Shown here: positions 1-6,054 of the stretch, piece after piece
Layout: each line of letters starts with the position of its first letter
Numbering within the stretch: position 1 is the stretch's first letter
From: Lonsdalea britannica
Lineage (GTDB): Bacteria; Pseudomonadota; Gammaproteobacteria; Enterobacterales; Enterobacteriaceae
Reading direction: 5' to 3'
Assembly: GCF_946477055.1 (NCBI RefSeq)
Contig: NZ_CAMKXG010000174.1
Coordinates: 1-7,551, forward strand
DNA: 7,551 bases
Notes under the pieces: model-generated
Told to the model about the DNA's origin: nothing
Seen by the model: the letters and a program-made list of their open reading frames with translations, nothing else
Database searches by the model: none
Translations under genes and position numbers: made by a program

Positions 1-866
1 TCGGCGGCATAGCTGCGGCCGAAAATCGCGCGCGTTTTATCATCCAGGAACCCGACCTGATCGGCATCCTGTCCTCCACCGCCGAAGTAGGCACGGTCCC
101 GATCATCGACCAACGCAAAGATGCTGCGGCTGACCGATACGCGAGGCTCGTGCGCGTGTCCCGCCGCTTTCCACGCTTCACGATACGCCCGGATCTGTTT
201 GGCCTGCTGAATGTGGAACGGCTCGCCGGTTTCATCGTCTTTCAGCGTGGAGCTTTGCAGATTCAGGCCAAGTTTGGCCGCCCACACCGCCGTGGCGTTC
301 GAGCCAGCGCCCCACCAGATTCGATTGCGCAGTCCTTCTGAAAAAGGTTCGAGGCGCAGCAGTCCCGGCGGGTTGGGAAACATCGGCTGCGGATGCGGCT
401 CGGCGAAGCCTTCTCCGCGCAGCGCATCGAGCAGCACCTCGGTATGGCGGCGCGCCATATCCGCGTCGGTTTCTCCCTCCGCAGGCTGGTAGCCGAAATA
501 GCGCCAGCCGTCGATAACCTGCTCAGGTGACCCACGGCTAATGCCGAGTTGAAGACGCCCGCCGGAAATCAGGTCCGCCGCGCTGGCGTCTTCCGCCATA
601 TACAGCGGATTTTCGTAACGCATATCGATGACGCCGGTGCCGATCTCAATGCGATGGGTTTTCGCCCCTACGGCTGCCAGCAGCGGGAAGGGCGAACTGA
701 GCTGACGCGCGAAATGGTGTACCCGAAAATAGGCGCCGTCCGCCCCCAGATCTTCCGCAGCGACGGCCAAATCGATGGATTGCAGCAGCGTATCCGCCGC
801 CGAACGCGTTGCCGACTGAGACGAAGGCGTCCAGTGGCCAAACGACAAAAATCCTATTTTTTTCAC
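1..866 (-). CDS. LLM-class flavin-dependent oxidoreductase (luciferase-like monooxygenase), 3' end missing
   Basis: The minus strand reads open from a GTG at 864-866 to the left edge, giving 288 codons and no stop. The protein begins MKKIGFLSFGHW and has the hallmarks of the bacterial luciferase-like TIM-barrel family: the GADGAYFRVHHFA segment at about residues 41-53, EIGTGVIDMRYENPLYMAED at about 74-93, and SGGRLQLGISRGSP at about 101-114. Such enzymes use reduced FMN (or F420 in some lineages) to oxidise small substrates in the cytoplasm; the substrate here cannot be read. Family members are usually about 330-350 residues, so roughly 50 are missing. GTG is chosen because the conserved N terminus starts there, an AGGA lies about 10 nt upstream, and no in-frame ATG occurs before the upstream stop. 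The gene follows the ceramidase gene on the same strand, but a 259-bp gap and a likely terminator suggest separate transcription. The family call is firm; the physiological role is unknown. Confidence 0.93.
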   Translation of the reverse strand, partial: MKKIGFLSFGHWTPSSQSATRSAADTLLQSIDLAVAAEDLGADGAYFRVHHFARQLSSPFPLLAAVGAKTHRIEIGTGVIDMRYENPLYMAEDASAADLISGGRLQLGISRGSPEQVIDGWRYFGYQPAEGETDADMARRHTEVLLDALRGEGFAEPHPQPMFPNPPGLLRLEPFSEGLRNRIWWGAGSNATAVWAAKLGLNLQSSTLKDDETGEPFHIQQAKQIRAYREAWKAAGHAHEPRVSVSRSIFALVDDRDRAYFGGGGQDADQVGFLDDKTRAIFGRSYAA

Positions 867-923
867 GAGGCAGAGGTCCTTATAGTGAGGGTGGCGAGTC
901 GGCGACGCACGCGACGGTGAAAA

Positions 924-952
924 GGTATCGCCTATGCATAAACTTTAGACAA
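924..952 (-). promoter_or_regulatory. weak candidate sigma-70 promoter for the LLM oxidoreductase
   Basis: On the minus strand TTGTCT (947-952, 4/6 to the -35 consensus) is separated by 17 bp from GATACC (924-929, 3/6 to the -10 consensus). Transcription would start about 50 nt before the GTG codon. The rest of the gap (867-1125) shows a 10-bp palindrome CAGCGCGCTG at 1009-1018 and nothing else convincing. This is a tentative call. Confidence 0.25.
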
Positions 953-1082
953 GACTACGCAGAAAGACGAAAACCGGCCAGAGGCACCGCACAACAGGCA
1001 AAACCCCGCAGCGCGCTGTGCAGCTTGCACGGATATCGTGTCCGCACCGGTCATACCACGTCTCTTCCCCGGCCCCTCGGAG

Positions 1083-1114
1083 AAAACGGGGCGTAAACCT
1101 GCCGTCCACGCCCC
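1083..1114 (-). terminator. probable rho-independent terminator of the ceramidase gene
   Basis: Read on the minus strand just after the ceramidase TAG, GGGGCGT (1108-1114) pairs with ACGCCCC (1088-1094) across a 13-nt loop. This 7-bp GC-rich stem is followed by GTTTTCT (1082-1087). The loop is rather long and the T-run is short, so termination may be incomplete. The position, 11 nt after the stop, supports the call. Confidence 0.6.
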
Positions 1115-1125
1115 TCGACGCACGC

Positions 1126-2463
1126 CTATTTCTGCCTTTGCAACGCGTTGCCTATCATCGTGGTGAAGTTATTGACGATGGCATCTTCCGCACAGCCTGC
1201 CTTCAGCGGACTCGCCTTCACTTCGAAGATCTGATTAGCGTAAGAGGCGTCGTCCGGAATATAGCCGATGCGATCGTTGACGATAGACGTGAGGATCGTT
1301 TTGCTGAGCGGCGAGCTTTGCGCCAGTCGATAGCCGATACCGGTCATCACTTCGCCCGACACCCCCGCCAGCGCCGTATCGTTCAACATGACCAGACCGA
1401 GGCGGAGATTCACGTTCTCGACCTGAGTTTGGTTCATGTTCTGCATCGTCTCGGTCCCTTGCTGCGTTGGGCAGCTCACCACGGTCTCTTCTGCCCAAAG
1501 GTTCACCCGACGGGTCATGTCTTCGGGCTTGATGCCGCGGGCGACGCGGACAATCGCCTCGCCCACCGTCTGACCCTGAGTCTCAGCCGCATTCCAGGCA
1601 AACGCGGCGTCTTTCTCATCGGTGTCCGACAAACCGGCGCGGAAGATCCTCGGATTCTGGTCCGCGATCGTTCCCGCCGACCACAGCGACACCGCGTTCC
1701 CCCCGAGCGTTTTCTCCACATAGTTGGCGGCCACCCCGGCCAGGTCGCCGCTGATCTGCTTGATACCGAGCGTCGTCACGGAGTGAACCGCATAGTTCGT
1801 CAGCAGCGCGATAGGTTGGCCGTCCAGCGTGTCGAACTTCATCACCCACAGCCCTTTGTCGGACGGACCGGTGGGATTCACGCCGATAATCCAGCCGTCG
1901 GCGGTATATTCGTCGCGATTCACGTTGACGTTAACCATCCCTTTCCCCACGCCAAAGCGTGCGGGTTTCGCCTGCTGTTCAGACTGACGAAGCGCCTCGA
2001 TCATTTTGCTGTAGAGGCCTTCGCTCCAGGCCAAGGACGTCGTCGTTCCCTCGTGCGCCAACGCGCCCGGAGAGACATTTCCAACCCGCGGCGCGCTGTG
2101 GTCGTGCGTGGCGAAGATCAGGATATTGGCGAACGGGATTTGCAGATCCTTTTCAATCCGTTGACGCACCGCCGTCGTGTCGCCCACCTCCATACTGTCC
2201 ACCGAAACCAACGCCACTTTGCCGCCGCCGCTATTGATGAGCAGCGTGCGCAGATAAATCGGATCGTGAACCCCGACGAAATCCCCGCCCATCGGGTTCA
2301 TCTCTTTCAGGGTGGTCGGCGTGATATCCACTTTGGCGGCGCCGACGCGCAGCAGGTCTTGATCCGCCGCACGGGCTGGCGCCAGCAGACAGCCAATGCA
2401 CAGTATCGCGCCCAGCGCGAGGGAGGTCGGGTGTAACACGGGAAGAGCCAAGCGATTAGACAT
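1126..2463 (-). CDS. Secreted neutral/alkaline non-lysosomal ceramidase-type hydrolase (445 aa)
   Basis: The product resembles the N-terminal catalytic domain of neutral ceramidases, zinc amidases that split N-acylsphingosines into fatty acid and sphingoid base. Visible family signatures are VGAAKVDITP (about 40-49), GVHDPIYLRTLLI (64-76), VSVDSMEV (87-93), ATHDHSAP (118-125), NYAVHSVTT followed by ISGD (223-240), GVSGEV (368-372) and NDRIGYIPDDASY (396-408). By comparison with Pseudomonas aeruginosa ceramidase, the likely zinc ligands are H120, H227, E371 and Y401. The N terminus is a signal peptide: basic residues, a hydrophobic stretch at 15-29 and a cleavage site after A30-R31-A32, so export is expected. 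At 445 residues it lacks the extra C-terminal domain of the roughly 650-residue enzymes. An upstream in-frame ATG at 2637 is rejected: it lies inside the operator, whereas the ATG at 2463 has AAAGGAAA about 7 nt before it and starts the signal peptide. The substrate may be an N-acyl lipid other than ceramide. It is divergent from a TetR gene. Confidence 0.9.
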   Translation of the reverse strand: MSNRLALPVLHPTSLALGAILCIGCLLAPARAADQDLLRVGAAKVDITPTTLKEMNPMGGDFVGVHDPIYLRTLLINSGGGKVALVSVDSMEVGDTTAVRQRIEKDLQIPFANILIFATHDHSAPRVGNVSPGALAHEGTTTSLAWSEGLYSKMIEALRQSEQQAKPARFGVGKGMVNVNVNRDEYTADGWIIGVNPTGPSDKGLWVMKFDTLDGQPIALLTNYAVHSVTTLGIKQISGDLAGVAANYVEKTLGGNAVSLWSAGTIADQNPRIFRAGLSDTDEKDAAFAWNAAETQGQTVGEAIVRVARGIKPEDMTRRVNLWAEETVVSCPTQQGTETMQNMNQTQVENVNLRLGLVMLNDTALAGVSGEVMTGIGYRLAQSSPLSKTILTSIVNDRIGYIPDDASYANQIFEVKASPLKAGCAEDAIVNNFTTMIGNALQRQK

Positions 2464-2618
2464 AGGTTGTTTCCTTTCAACAAGTTGGCATAGCCGAAAG
2501 CGCCGAGCCGCTACCCGCCAGGCGGTACTAATGACCGCGGCGGCGCTCGCTCTTGTCACCGCCGCGGGCGATCCGCACTCCTGCCTGGACAGGACGACGG
2601 CAAACGACGCCGTTTCCA

Positions 2619-2636
2619 TGGTACTCTTGAGTACCA
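2619..2636. promoter_or_regulatory. candidate TetR-family operator (18-bp perfect inverted repeat)
   Basis: TGGTACTC-TT-GAGTACCA is a perfect inverted repeat with 8-bp arms and a 2-bp spacer, in the gap between the divergent ceramidase and TetR genes. It directly abuts the -10 element of the ceramidase promoter on its downstream side and covers the predicted start site, the classic place for a repressor. TetR-family repressors usually bind palindromes of this size beside their own gene. That the neighbouring TetR protein binds here is inference. The same site probably also mediates autoregulation, although no clear plus-strand promoter could be read for the regulator. Confidence 0.75.
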
Positions 2637-2665
2637 AGTATTGATTCAGGATTCAGCCCTGTCAA
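2637..2665 (-). promoter_or_regulatory. sigma-70 promoter for the ceramidase-type gene
   Basis: On the minus strand a consensus -35 hexamer TTGACA (2660-2665) is followed by a 17-bp spacer and AATACT (2637-2642, 4/6 to TATAAT). Initiation would fall near 2630, inside the inverted repeat at 2619-2636, and leave a leader of about 167 nt before the ATG at 2463. The spacer contains a tandem GATTCAG repeat (2643-2656 on the plus strand). Confidence 0.7.
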
Positions 2666-2690
2666 CGGCATGAGAAGAGGAAGCCTTACG

Positions 2691-3329
2691 ATGAAAACGA
2701 TGCCACCGACCTCGCCTGATGGCATGGCGCACACCCCGTCACAACGGCGCTCCCACATTATCGACGCCGCCGACAGCCTGTTCCGCCAGCATGGCTTCAC
2801 GGGAACGACCACCAGCATGATCGCCACCGCGGCGGCAGTCTCGAAACGTGACCTGTATGCGATCTTCCACAACAAAAACGAGATTTATTATTCGGTCGTC
2901 GAGAAAAATCAGCGGTTGTTTCTGGATCTTCCTCGGCCGGAGGCTGAGGACCTGCCCATGCTGACGTCACTGATAAAAATTTTTCGTCTGGATATGGACG
3001 ACGCGGCAGGACAACGTCGGTTGGACTTCATTCGCGTCTTTATGAAGGCTGCGGTAGAAGCACCGGAAACATCCGACACCCTTTACGCCAGCGGACGATT
3101 TCACCCCCGTGAGGCGCTGATGGACTGGCTTCTGGCGCAGGCCCGTCGCGGCAAGCTGCCGCTGCAGGATGAAGAGGAAGCAAAGGTCTATGCCGGGATG
3201 CTGATGAACCTCGTCTTCGGCGCGCTGATCCCTGTGCGACACGACCATGAGGAGATCGATGAGCGCACCACGCATGTTATTAAAGCGCTGACCATTTTCC
3301 TGAAAGGCGTCGGCTGCGACATAAGCTAA
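2691..3329 (+). CDS. TetR/AcrR-family transcriptional regulator (212 aa)
   Basis: This is a one-component DNA-binding repressor of typical TetR length. The N-terminal DNA-binding domain spans about residues 17-64: SQRRSHIIDAADSLFRQHGF forms the first helices, and TTTSMIATAAAVSKRDLYAIF (about 39-59) is the helix-turn-helix, followed by NKNEIYYSVV. The remainder is an all-helical ligand-binding and dimerisation domain whose ligand cannot be read; the DLPRPEAEDLP and TLYASGRFHP segments resemble the AefR-like subgroup. The ATG at 2691 is preferred over the in-frame ATG at 2670 because GAGGAAG sits 5-10 nt before it and nothing comparable precedes 2670. It is transcribed away from the ceramidase gene, and the intervening DNA holds a palindrome over the ceramidase promoter, so control of that gene is likely. 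It is probably not co-transcribed with the sfnB-like gene, which has its own promoter signal. Confidence 0.93.
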   Translation: MKTMPPTSPDGMAHTPSQRRSHIIDAADSLFRQHGFTGTTTSMIATAAAVSKRDLYAIFHNKNEIYYSVVEKNQRLFLDLPRPEAEDLPMLTSLIKIFRLDMDDAAGQRRLDFIRVFMKAAVEAPETSDTLYASGRFHPREALMDWLLAQARRGKLPLQDEEEAKVYAGMLMNLVFGALIPVRHDHEEIDERTTHVIKALTIFLKGVGCDIS

Positions 3330-3356
3330 TCTCTTTTTTATCTATAAAAAACAGAT
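3329..3356. promoter_or_regulatory. 13+2+13 AT-rich inverted repeat, candidate enhancer site for the sigma-54 promoter
   Basis: The left arm ATCTCTTTTTTAT and right arm ATAAAAAACAGAT are complementary at 12 of 13 positions around a 2-bp CT spacer. It begins on the last base of the TetR stop codon. Its centre lies about 80 bp upstream of the start site predicted for the sigma-54 promoter, a usual place for an enhancer-binding protein. It could instead be a weak bidirectional terminator, but the stem is almost pure A/T with a 2-nt loop, which fits a protein-binding site better. Confidence 0.5.
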
Positions 3357-3396
3357 ACCTGACAAATAAGGTTATCCGGAATTCGTCTATAAGACC

Positions 3397-3412
3397 CGGC
3401 GCTGCGATTGCT
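3397..3412 (+). promoter_or_regulatory. sigma-54 (RpoN) type promoter for the sfnB-like gene
   Basis: CGGCGC at 3397-3402 and ATTGCT at 3407-3412 place the GG (3398-3399) and GC (3410-3411) dinucleotides exactly 10 bp apart, matching the -24/-12 consensus TGGCAC-N5-TTGCW at most positions. The start site would be near 3423, about 40 nt before the ATG at 3464. A sigma-70 alternative (CTGACA at 3359-3364, TATAAG at 3388-3393) has a 23-bp spacer and is poorer. In Pseudomonas putida the sfn genes are known to be activated by SfnR with sigma-54, which agrees with this reading. Confidence 0.6.
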
Positions 3413-3463
3413 AGGATGAGGGCCTCGGCGCCGTTGCGCCTTCGCCTGTGAGGAGAAATGCTT

Positions 3464-4729
3464 ATGTCCACCATCGACGTGACCGCCACTCAGCCGGAAG
3501 TCCGGGTCAATGCTTCCGCCCCCTTTACGCCGCTCCCCCGCCCGACGTCGCCTGCGCACATCATCGCCAGCGACGAGGAGGCCATCGCCGTCGCCGAACG
3601 GCTGGCCGCGCAGTTTGCTACGGGCGCCGCCCGCCGTGACCGCGAAGGCATTTTGCCGATTGCCGAGCTGGAGACGTTTTCGCAAAGCGGACTCTGGGGC
3701 ATCAGCATTCCGCGCGCCTACGGCGGGGCTGGCGTCTCCTACGCCACGGTGGCGCAGGTCATCGCGATTATCTCCGCGGCGGACTCCGCTCTCGGTCAAA
3801 TCCCGCAGAACCATCTGGCGGGGGTCGCGCATCTGCTGACCGACGGCACTGAAAGTCAGAAAAAAACGCTGCTGGCCGATATTCTGCGGGGCATCCGCTG
3901 GGGCAACGCCTTTTCGGAAAAAGGCGGCGCTACCGTGGCCGACTTTAAAACCACGCTCCGTCGCGAAGGCGATGAGGTCGTCGTGACCGGAGAGAAGTTC
4001 TATGCGACGGGCGCGCTGCTGGCGCACATCGTTCATACGGTCGCCATCGACGAGGAAGGGCGGCCGCATTTGGTCGTATTTGATCGCGATGCGCCGGGGC
4101 TGACGGTGATCAACAACTGGTCGAGCTTCGGCCAGCGCACCACCGCCTCCGGCACCGTCATCCTCGATCATGTGCGGGCCCCCATTGAGCGCGTCATTCC
4201 CGCCTGGCGGGCCTTCGATCGCCCCACCCCGTCCGGCCCGATTTCGCAGATCATTCAGTCTGCCGTGGACGTCGGCATCGCCCGTGGCACGATCGCCGAC
4301 ACGCTGGCGTTCGTACGGGAAAAATCACGGCCCTGGATCGACAGCGATAAACAGACTGCCGCAGAAGATGTGTTCACCATTGCCGCCGTCGGCGATCTCG
4401 CTATCCGCCTGCACGCCGCCGAAGCGCTGCTGGAACGCGCCGGACGCCTGATTGACGTCGCCGTCGCCACGCCGAGTGAAGAGACGGTCGCGGCGGCCGC
4501 GGTCGCCACCGCCGAGTCCAAGGTGCTGTCCACCGAAATCGCGCTGCTGGCTGGCAACAAGCTGTTTGAGTTGGCCGGAACCCGCGCCACGTTGGCCGAA
4601 TACAATCTTGACCGCCACTGGCGCAACGCCCGGACCCACACCCTGCATGACCCGGTTCGCTGGAAGTATTTTCACGTCGGCAACTACTATCTCAACCGGG
4701 TTAACCCTCCCCGTCACGCCTGGAACTAA
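3464..4729 (+). CDS. sfnB: SfnB-family sulfur-acquisition oxidoreductase, acyl-CoA dehydrogenase fold (421 aa)
   Basis: The protein has the acyl-CoA dehydrogenase layout: a helical N-terminal domain (about 35-145, including GLWGISIPRAYGGAG at 76-90), a beta-rich middle domain (about 146-240, with GNAFSEKGGATVADF and EKFYATGALLAH) and a helical C-terminal domain (about 255-400). The C-terminal RHWRNARTHTLHDPVRWK (384-401) followed by GNYYLN and NPPRHAWN is typical of the SfnB/DszC branch, flavin-dependent enzymes using FMNH2 in organosulfur metabolism rather than acyl-CoA oxidation. SfnB was defined in Pseudomonas with dimethyl-sulfone use; its exact reaction is not settled. It is soluble and cytoplasmic. 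The ATG at 3464 is chosen over that at 3458 because AGGAG (3451-3455) is 8 nt from the former and only 2 nt from the latter. The symbol is a family-level assignment. Sulfur-limitation control through the sigma-54 promoter is likely. The gene is isolated, with no oxidoreductase partner or sulfonate transporter in view. Confidence 0.9.
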   Translation: MSTIDVTATQPEVRVNASAPFTPLPRPTSPAHIIASDEEAIAVAERLAAQFATGAARRDREGILPIAELETFSQSGLWGISIPRAYGGAGVSYATVAQVIAIISAADSALGQIPQNHLAGVAHLLTDGTESQKKTLLADILRGIRWGNAFSEKGGATVADFKTTLRREGDEVVVTGEKFYATGALLAHIVHTVAIDEEGRPHLVVFDRDAPGLTVINNWSSFGQRTTASGTVILDHVRAPIERVIPAWRAFDRPTPSGPISQIIQSAVDVGIARGTIADTLAFVREKSRPWIDSDKQTAAEDVFTIAAVGDLAIRLHAAEALLERAGRLIDVAVATPSEETVAAAAVATAESKVLSTEIALLAGNKLFELAGTRATLAEYNLDRHWRNARTHTLHDPVRWKYFHVGNYYLNRVNPPRHAWN

Positions 4730-5037
4730 GCGCGTCGGCCGAGGGGACAAGTCGCGAGGAGCATCAACAAGAGAGCGCGGAGGACGACAAGACGATGGGA
4801 TAGCGTTGAGGGCATTGTCGGGGGCAACCCTTCGCCGTAGGAAACTTCGACCGCCCTCACCCACGTTCTCATTTCGCCCAGGCGTTGTCTCGGCAATTGA
4901 ACTTCCCGCGACAACGACCGAGCGCCAACGGCAAAAAACGGTGGCAGCCGCGCAGAACGCAGCGTCTGTCACGGCACACGGTCATACGGTAAACCGGCCG
5001 ACGCGCGCTCCCCGTTCACGGGCCTCAGGCAGCGGAT
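4730..5037. other. intergenic region between convergent sfnB-like and marC genes
   Basis: This 308-bp gap separates two convergent genes and should hold both terminators, but no strong one is visible. A small CCCGT-GA-ACGGG hairpin lies at about 5012-5023 near the marC 3' end without a T-run. A minus-strand run of six T (about 4935-4940) has no convincing stem before it. Reading frames here have no family signature and are extensions of frames antisense to sfnB. I see no gene. Confidence 0.6.
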
Positions 5038-5712
5038 TCAATAGGAAGCGATCAGCTCCATCACCCCGTTGATAATGAACTGCACGCCCATGCAGACCAA
5101 CAGAAAACCCATCAGTCGCGAAACGGCGTCGATACCGCTTTTTCCAATCAAACGCATGATGAAACCCGCGCTTTTCAGGCACACCAGCAGGATGAGAGCT
5201 ACGGCAATAAACGTCATCACCGGGCTCACCATCAGCACCCACTGTTCGAATCCGAGCGAGTTGGCTTTCAGCGTCGACACCGAGCTGATGATCATCGCAA
5301 TCGTCCCCGGCCCGGCGCTTCCCGGCATGGCCAGCGGTACAAACGCAATGTTTTCCGAATCCTTTTTGGTGACGTCCGGCACTTTTTGATCCGCCGACGC
5401 CGTCTCGATATGCGACTTCTGAGGAAACAGCATGCGGAAACCGATAAAGGCAACAATCAGCCCGCCAGCGATGCGCAACCCCGGAATCGAAATACCAAAG
5501 GTATTCATGACCAGCTGGCCTGCGTAAAACGCCACCATCATGATCAAAAAGACGTAAAACGCCGCCATCGTAGACTGCTGACTAATGTCCTTGCGGGTCA
5601 TGTTCCCGGACAGGCTTAGCAGCAGCGCCACCGACGTCAGCGGGTTGACCAGCGGCAATAACAACACCAGCCCCAACCCCACGGCTTCGAACAATTGAGA
5701 GATTCCCGTCAT
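5038..5712 (-). CDS. marC: MarC-family inner-membrane protein (224 aa)
   Basis: The sequence follows enterobacterial MarC closely. Segments such as [21 protein letters not shown] (18-38), [20 protein letters not shown] (63-82), [16 protein letters not shown] (83-98), [20 protein letters not shown] (122-141) and [19 protein letters not shown] (198-216) are almost the same in Escherichia coli MarC. Six membrane spans are visible, at about 8-35, 48-69, 77-97, 121-145, 157-178 and 197-216, with a charged loop at 99-120. The NP and AGPG motifs mark the two half-repeats of the family. MarC proteins were once linked to multiple antibiotic resistance because of the neighbouring marRAB operon, but that role was not upheld and the substrate is unknown; some relatives are annotated as amino-acid transporters. 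No marRAB genes lie next to it here. The ATG at 5712 has AAGGAAG 4 nt upstream. It appears monocistronic. Confidence 0.95.
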   Translation of the reverse strand: MTGISQLFEAVGLGLVLLLPLVNPLTSVALLLSLSGNMTRKDISQQSTMAAFYVFLIMMVAFYAGQLVMNTFGISIPGLRIAGGLIVAFIGFRMLFPQKSHIETASADQKVPDVTKKDSENIAFVPLAMPGSAGPGTIAMIISSVSTLKANSLGFEQWVLMVSPVMTFIAVALILLVCLKSAGFIMRLIGKSGIDAVSRLMGFLLVCMGVQFIINGVMELIASY

Positions 5713-6054
5713 ATGGCTTCCTTATGATTTCAGCGGTGCAAGAGACTTCAGCGTAGCATAGGAAAAATGACAGGGAACAGGATGTTAGCCTCTGCACGGA
5801 GCCTCAACCGACCTGCAATACGCCGCCGCCGCCCTGATGACGGAGAGAGTCCCGACGCTGGCGCAGCGCGCTTCGCTCTCACGGCGTTCGTCCCTGCGTG
5901 GCACCCCGGCAGACCGGTTTTTCGCCGCCCTGTTACGAGGGAATTTTTCGTCCGTTAGCGCAGAGACTCATCCCCCATAACGCGCCGCAACGCTGTTACA
6001 ATGGGGCGGCGGGCGCGCCCCGCGATTCACTTTTTAACACAGGGAGAATGGTGT
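5713..6054. other. intergenic region between divergent marC and VOC genes
   Basis: The 342-bp gap carries the upstream regions of two divergent genes. No good minus-strand promoter for marC was found; TATGCT at about 5751-5756 is a weak -10 candidate. The middle is rich in short inverted repeats, notably CGCTG-GCG-CAGCG at about 5859-5871, and has a terminator-like CCGG-CAGA-CCGG followed by five T at 5906-5922 on the plus strand. No plus-strand gene precedes that element, so a small RNA is conceivable but unproven. The 63-codon plus-strand frame at 5767-5958 is arginine-rich, without family features, and is not called. Confidence 0.5.
5994..6002 (+). promoter_or_regulatory. extended -10 promoter for the VOC protein gene
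   Basis: TGTTACAAT provides a TACAAT -10 hexamer (5/6) with the TG of an extended -10 element. No good -35 is found 16-18 bp upstream, which extended -10 promoters can tolerate. The start would be near 6009. A GGGGCG (6003-6008)/CGCCCC (6016-6021) inverted repeat overlaps the start of the transcript. Confidence 0.5.

Noticed and set aside
877..889. CTCACTATA on the minus strand, resembling part of a T7 phage promoter
   Set aside because: Only nine bases match, the upstream part of the promoter is absent, and no phage genes are nearby; chance match.
1018..2436. A 472-codon open frame on the plus strand
   Set aside because: It lies antisense to the ceramidase gene, is rich in R, H and V in the manner of a high-GC antisense frame, and shows no family motif.
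3338..4171. A 277-codon minus-strand open frame opposite the sfnB-like gene
   Set aside because: Shadow frame: arginine- and glycine-rich, no recognisable domain, and the opposite strand carries a well-recognised gene with a good ribosome-binding site.
4325..4972. A 215-codon minus-strand open frame over the sfnB 3' end and the following gap
   Set aside because: No motif, no ribosome-binding site seen, and mostly antisense to sfnB.
5899..5913. TGGCAC, a possible -24 element of a second sigma-54 promoter before the VOC gene
   Set aside because: The dinucleotide 10 bp after GG is GA, not GC, so the -12 element is missing.
5767..5958. A 63-codon plus-strand frame in the marC-VOC gap
   Set aside because: Composition is arginine-, alanine- and proline-rich with no conserved feature and no convincing ribosome-binding site; overlaps structured intergenic DNA.
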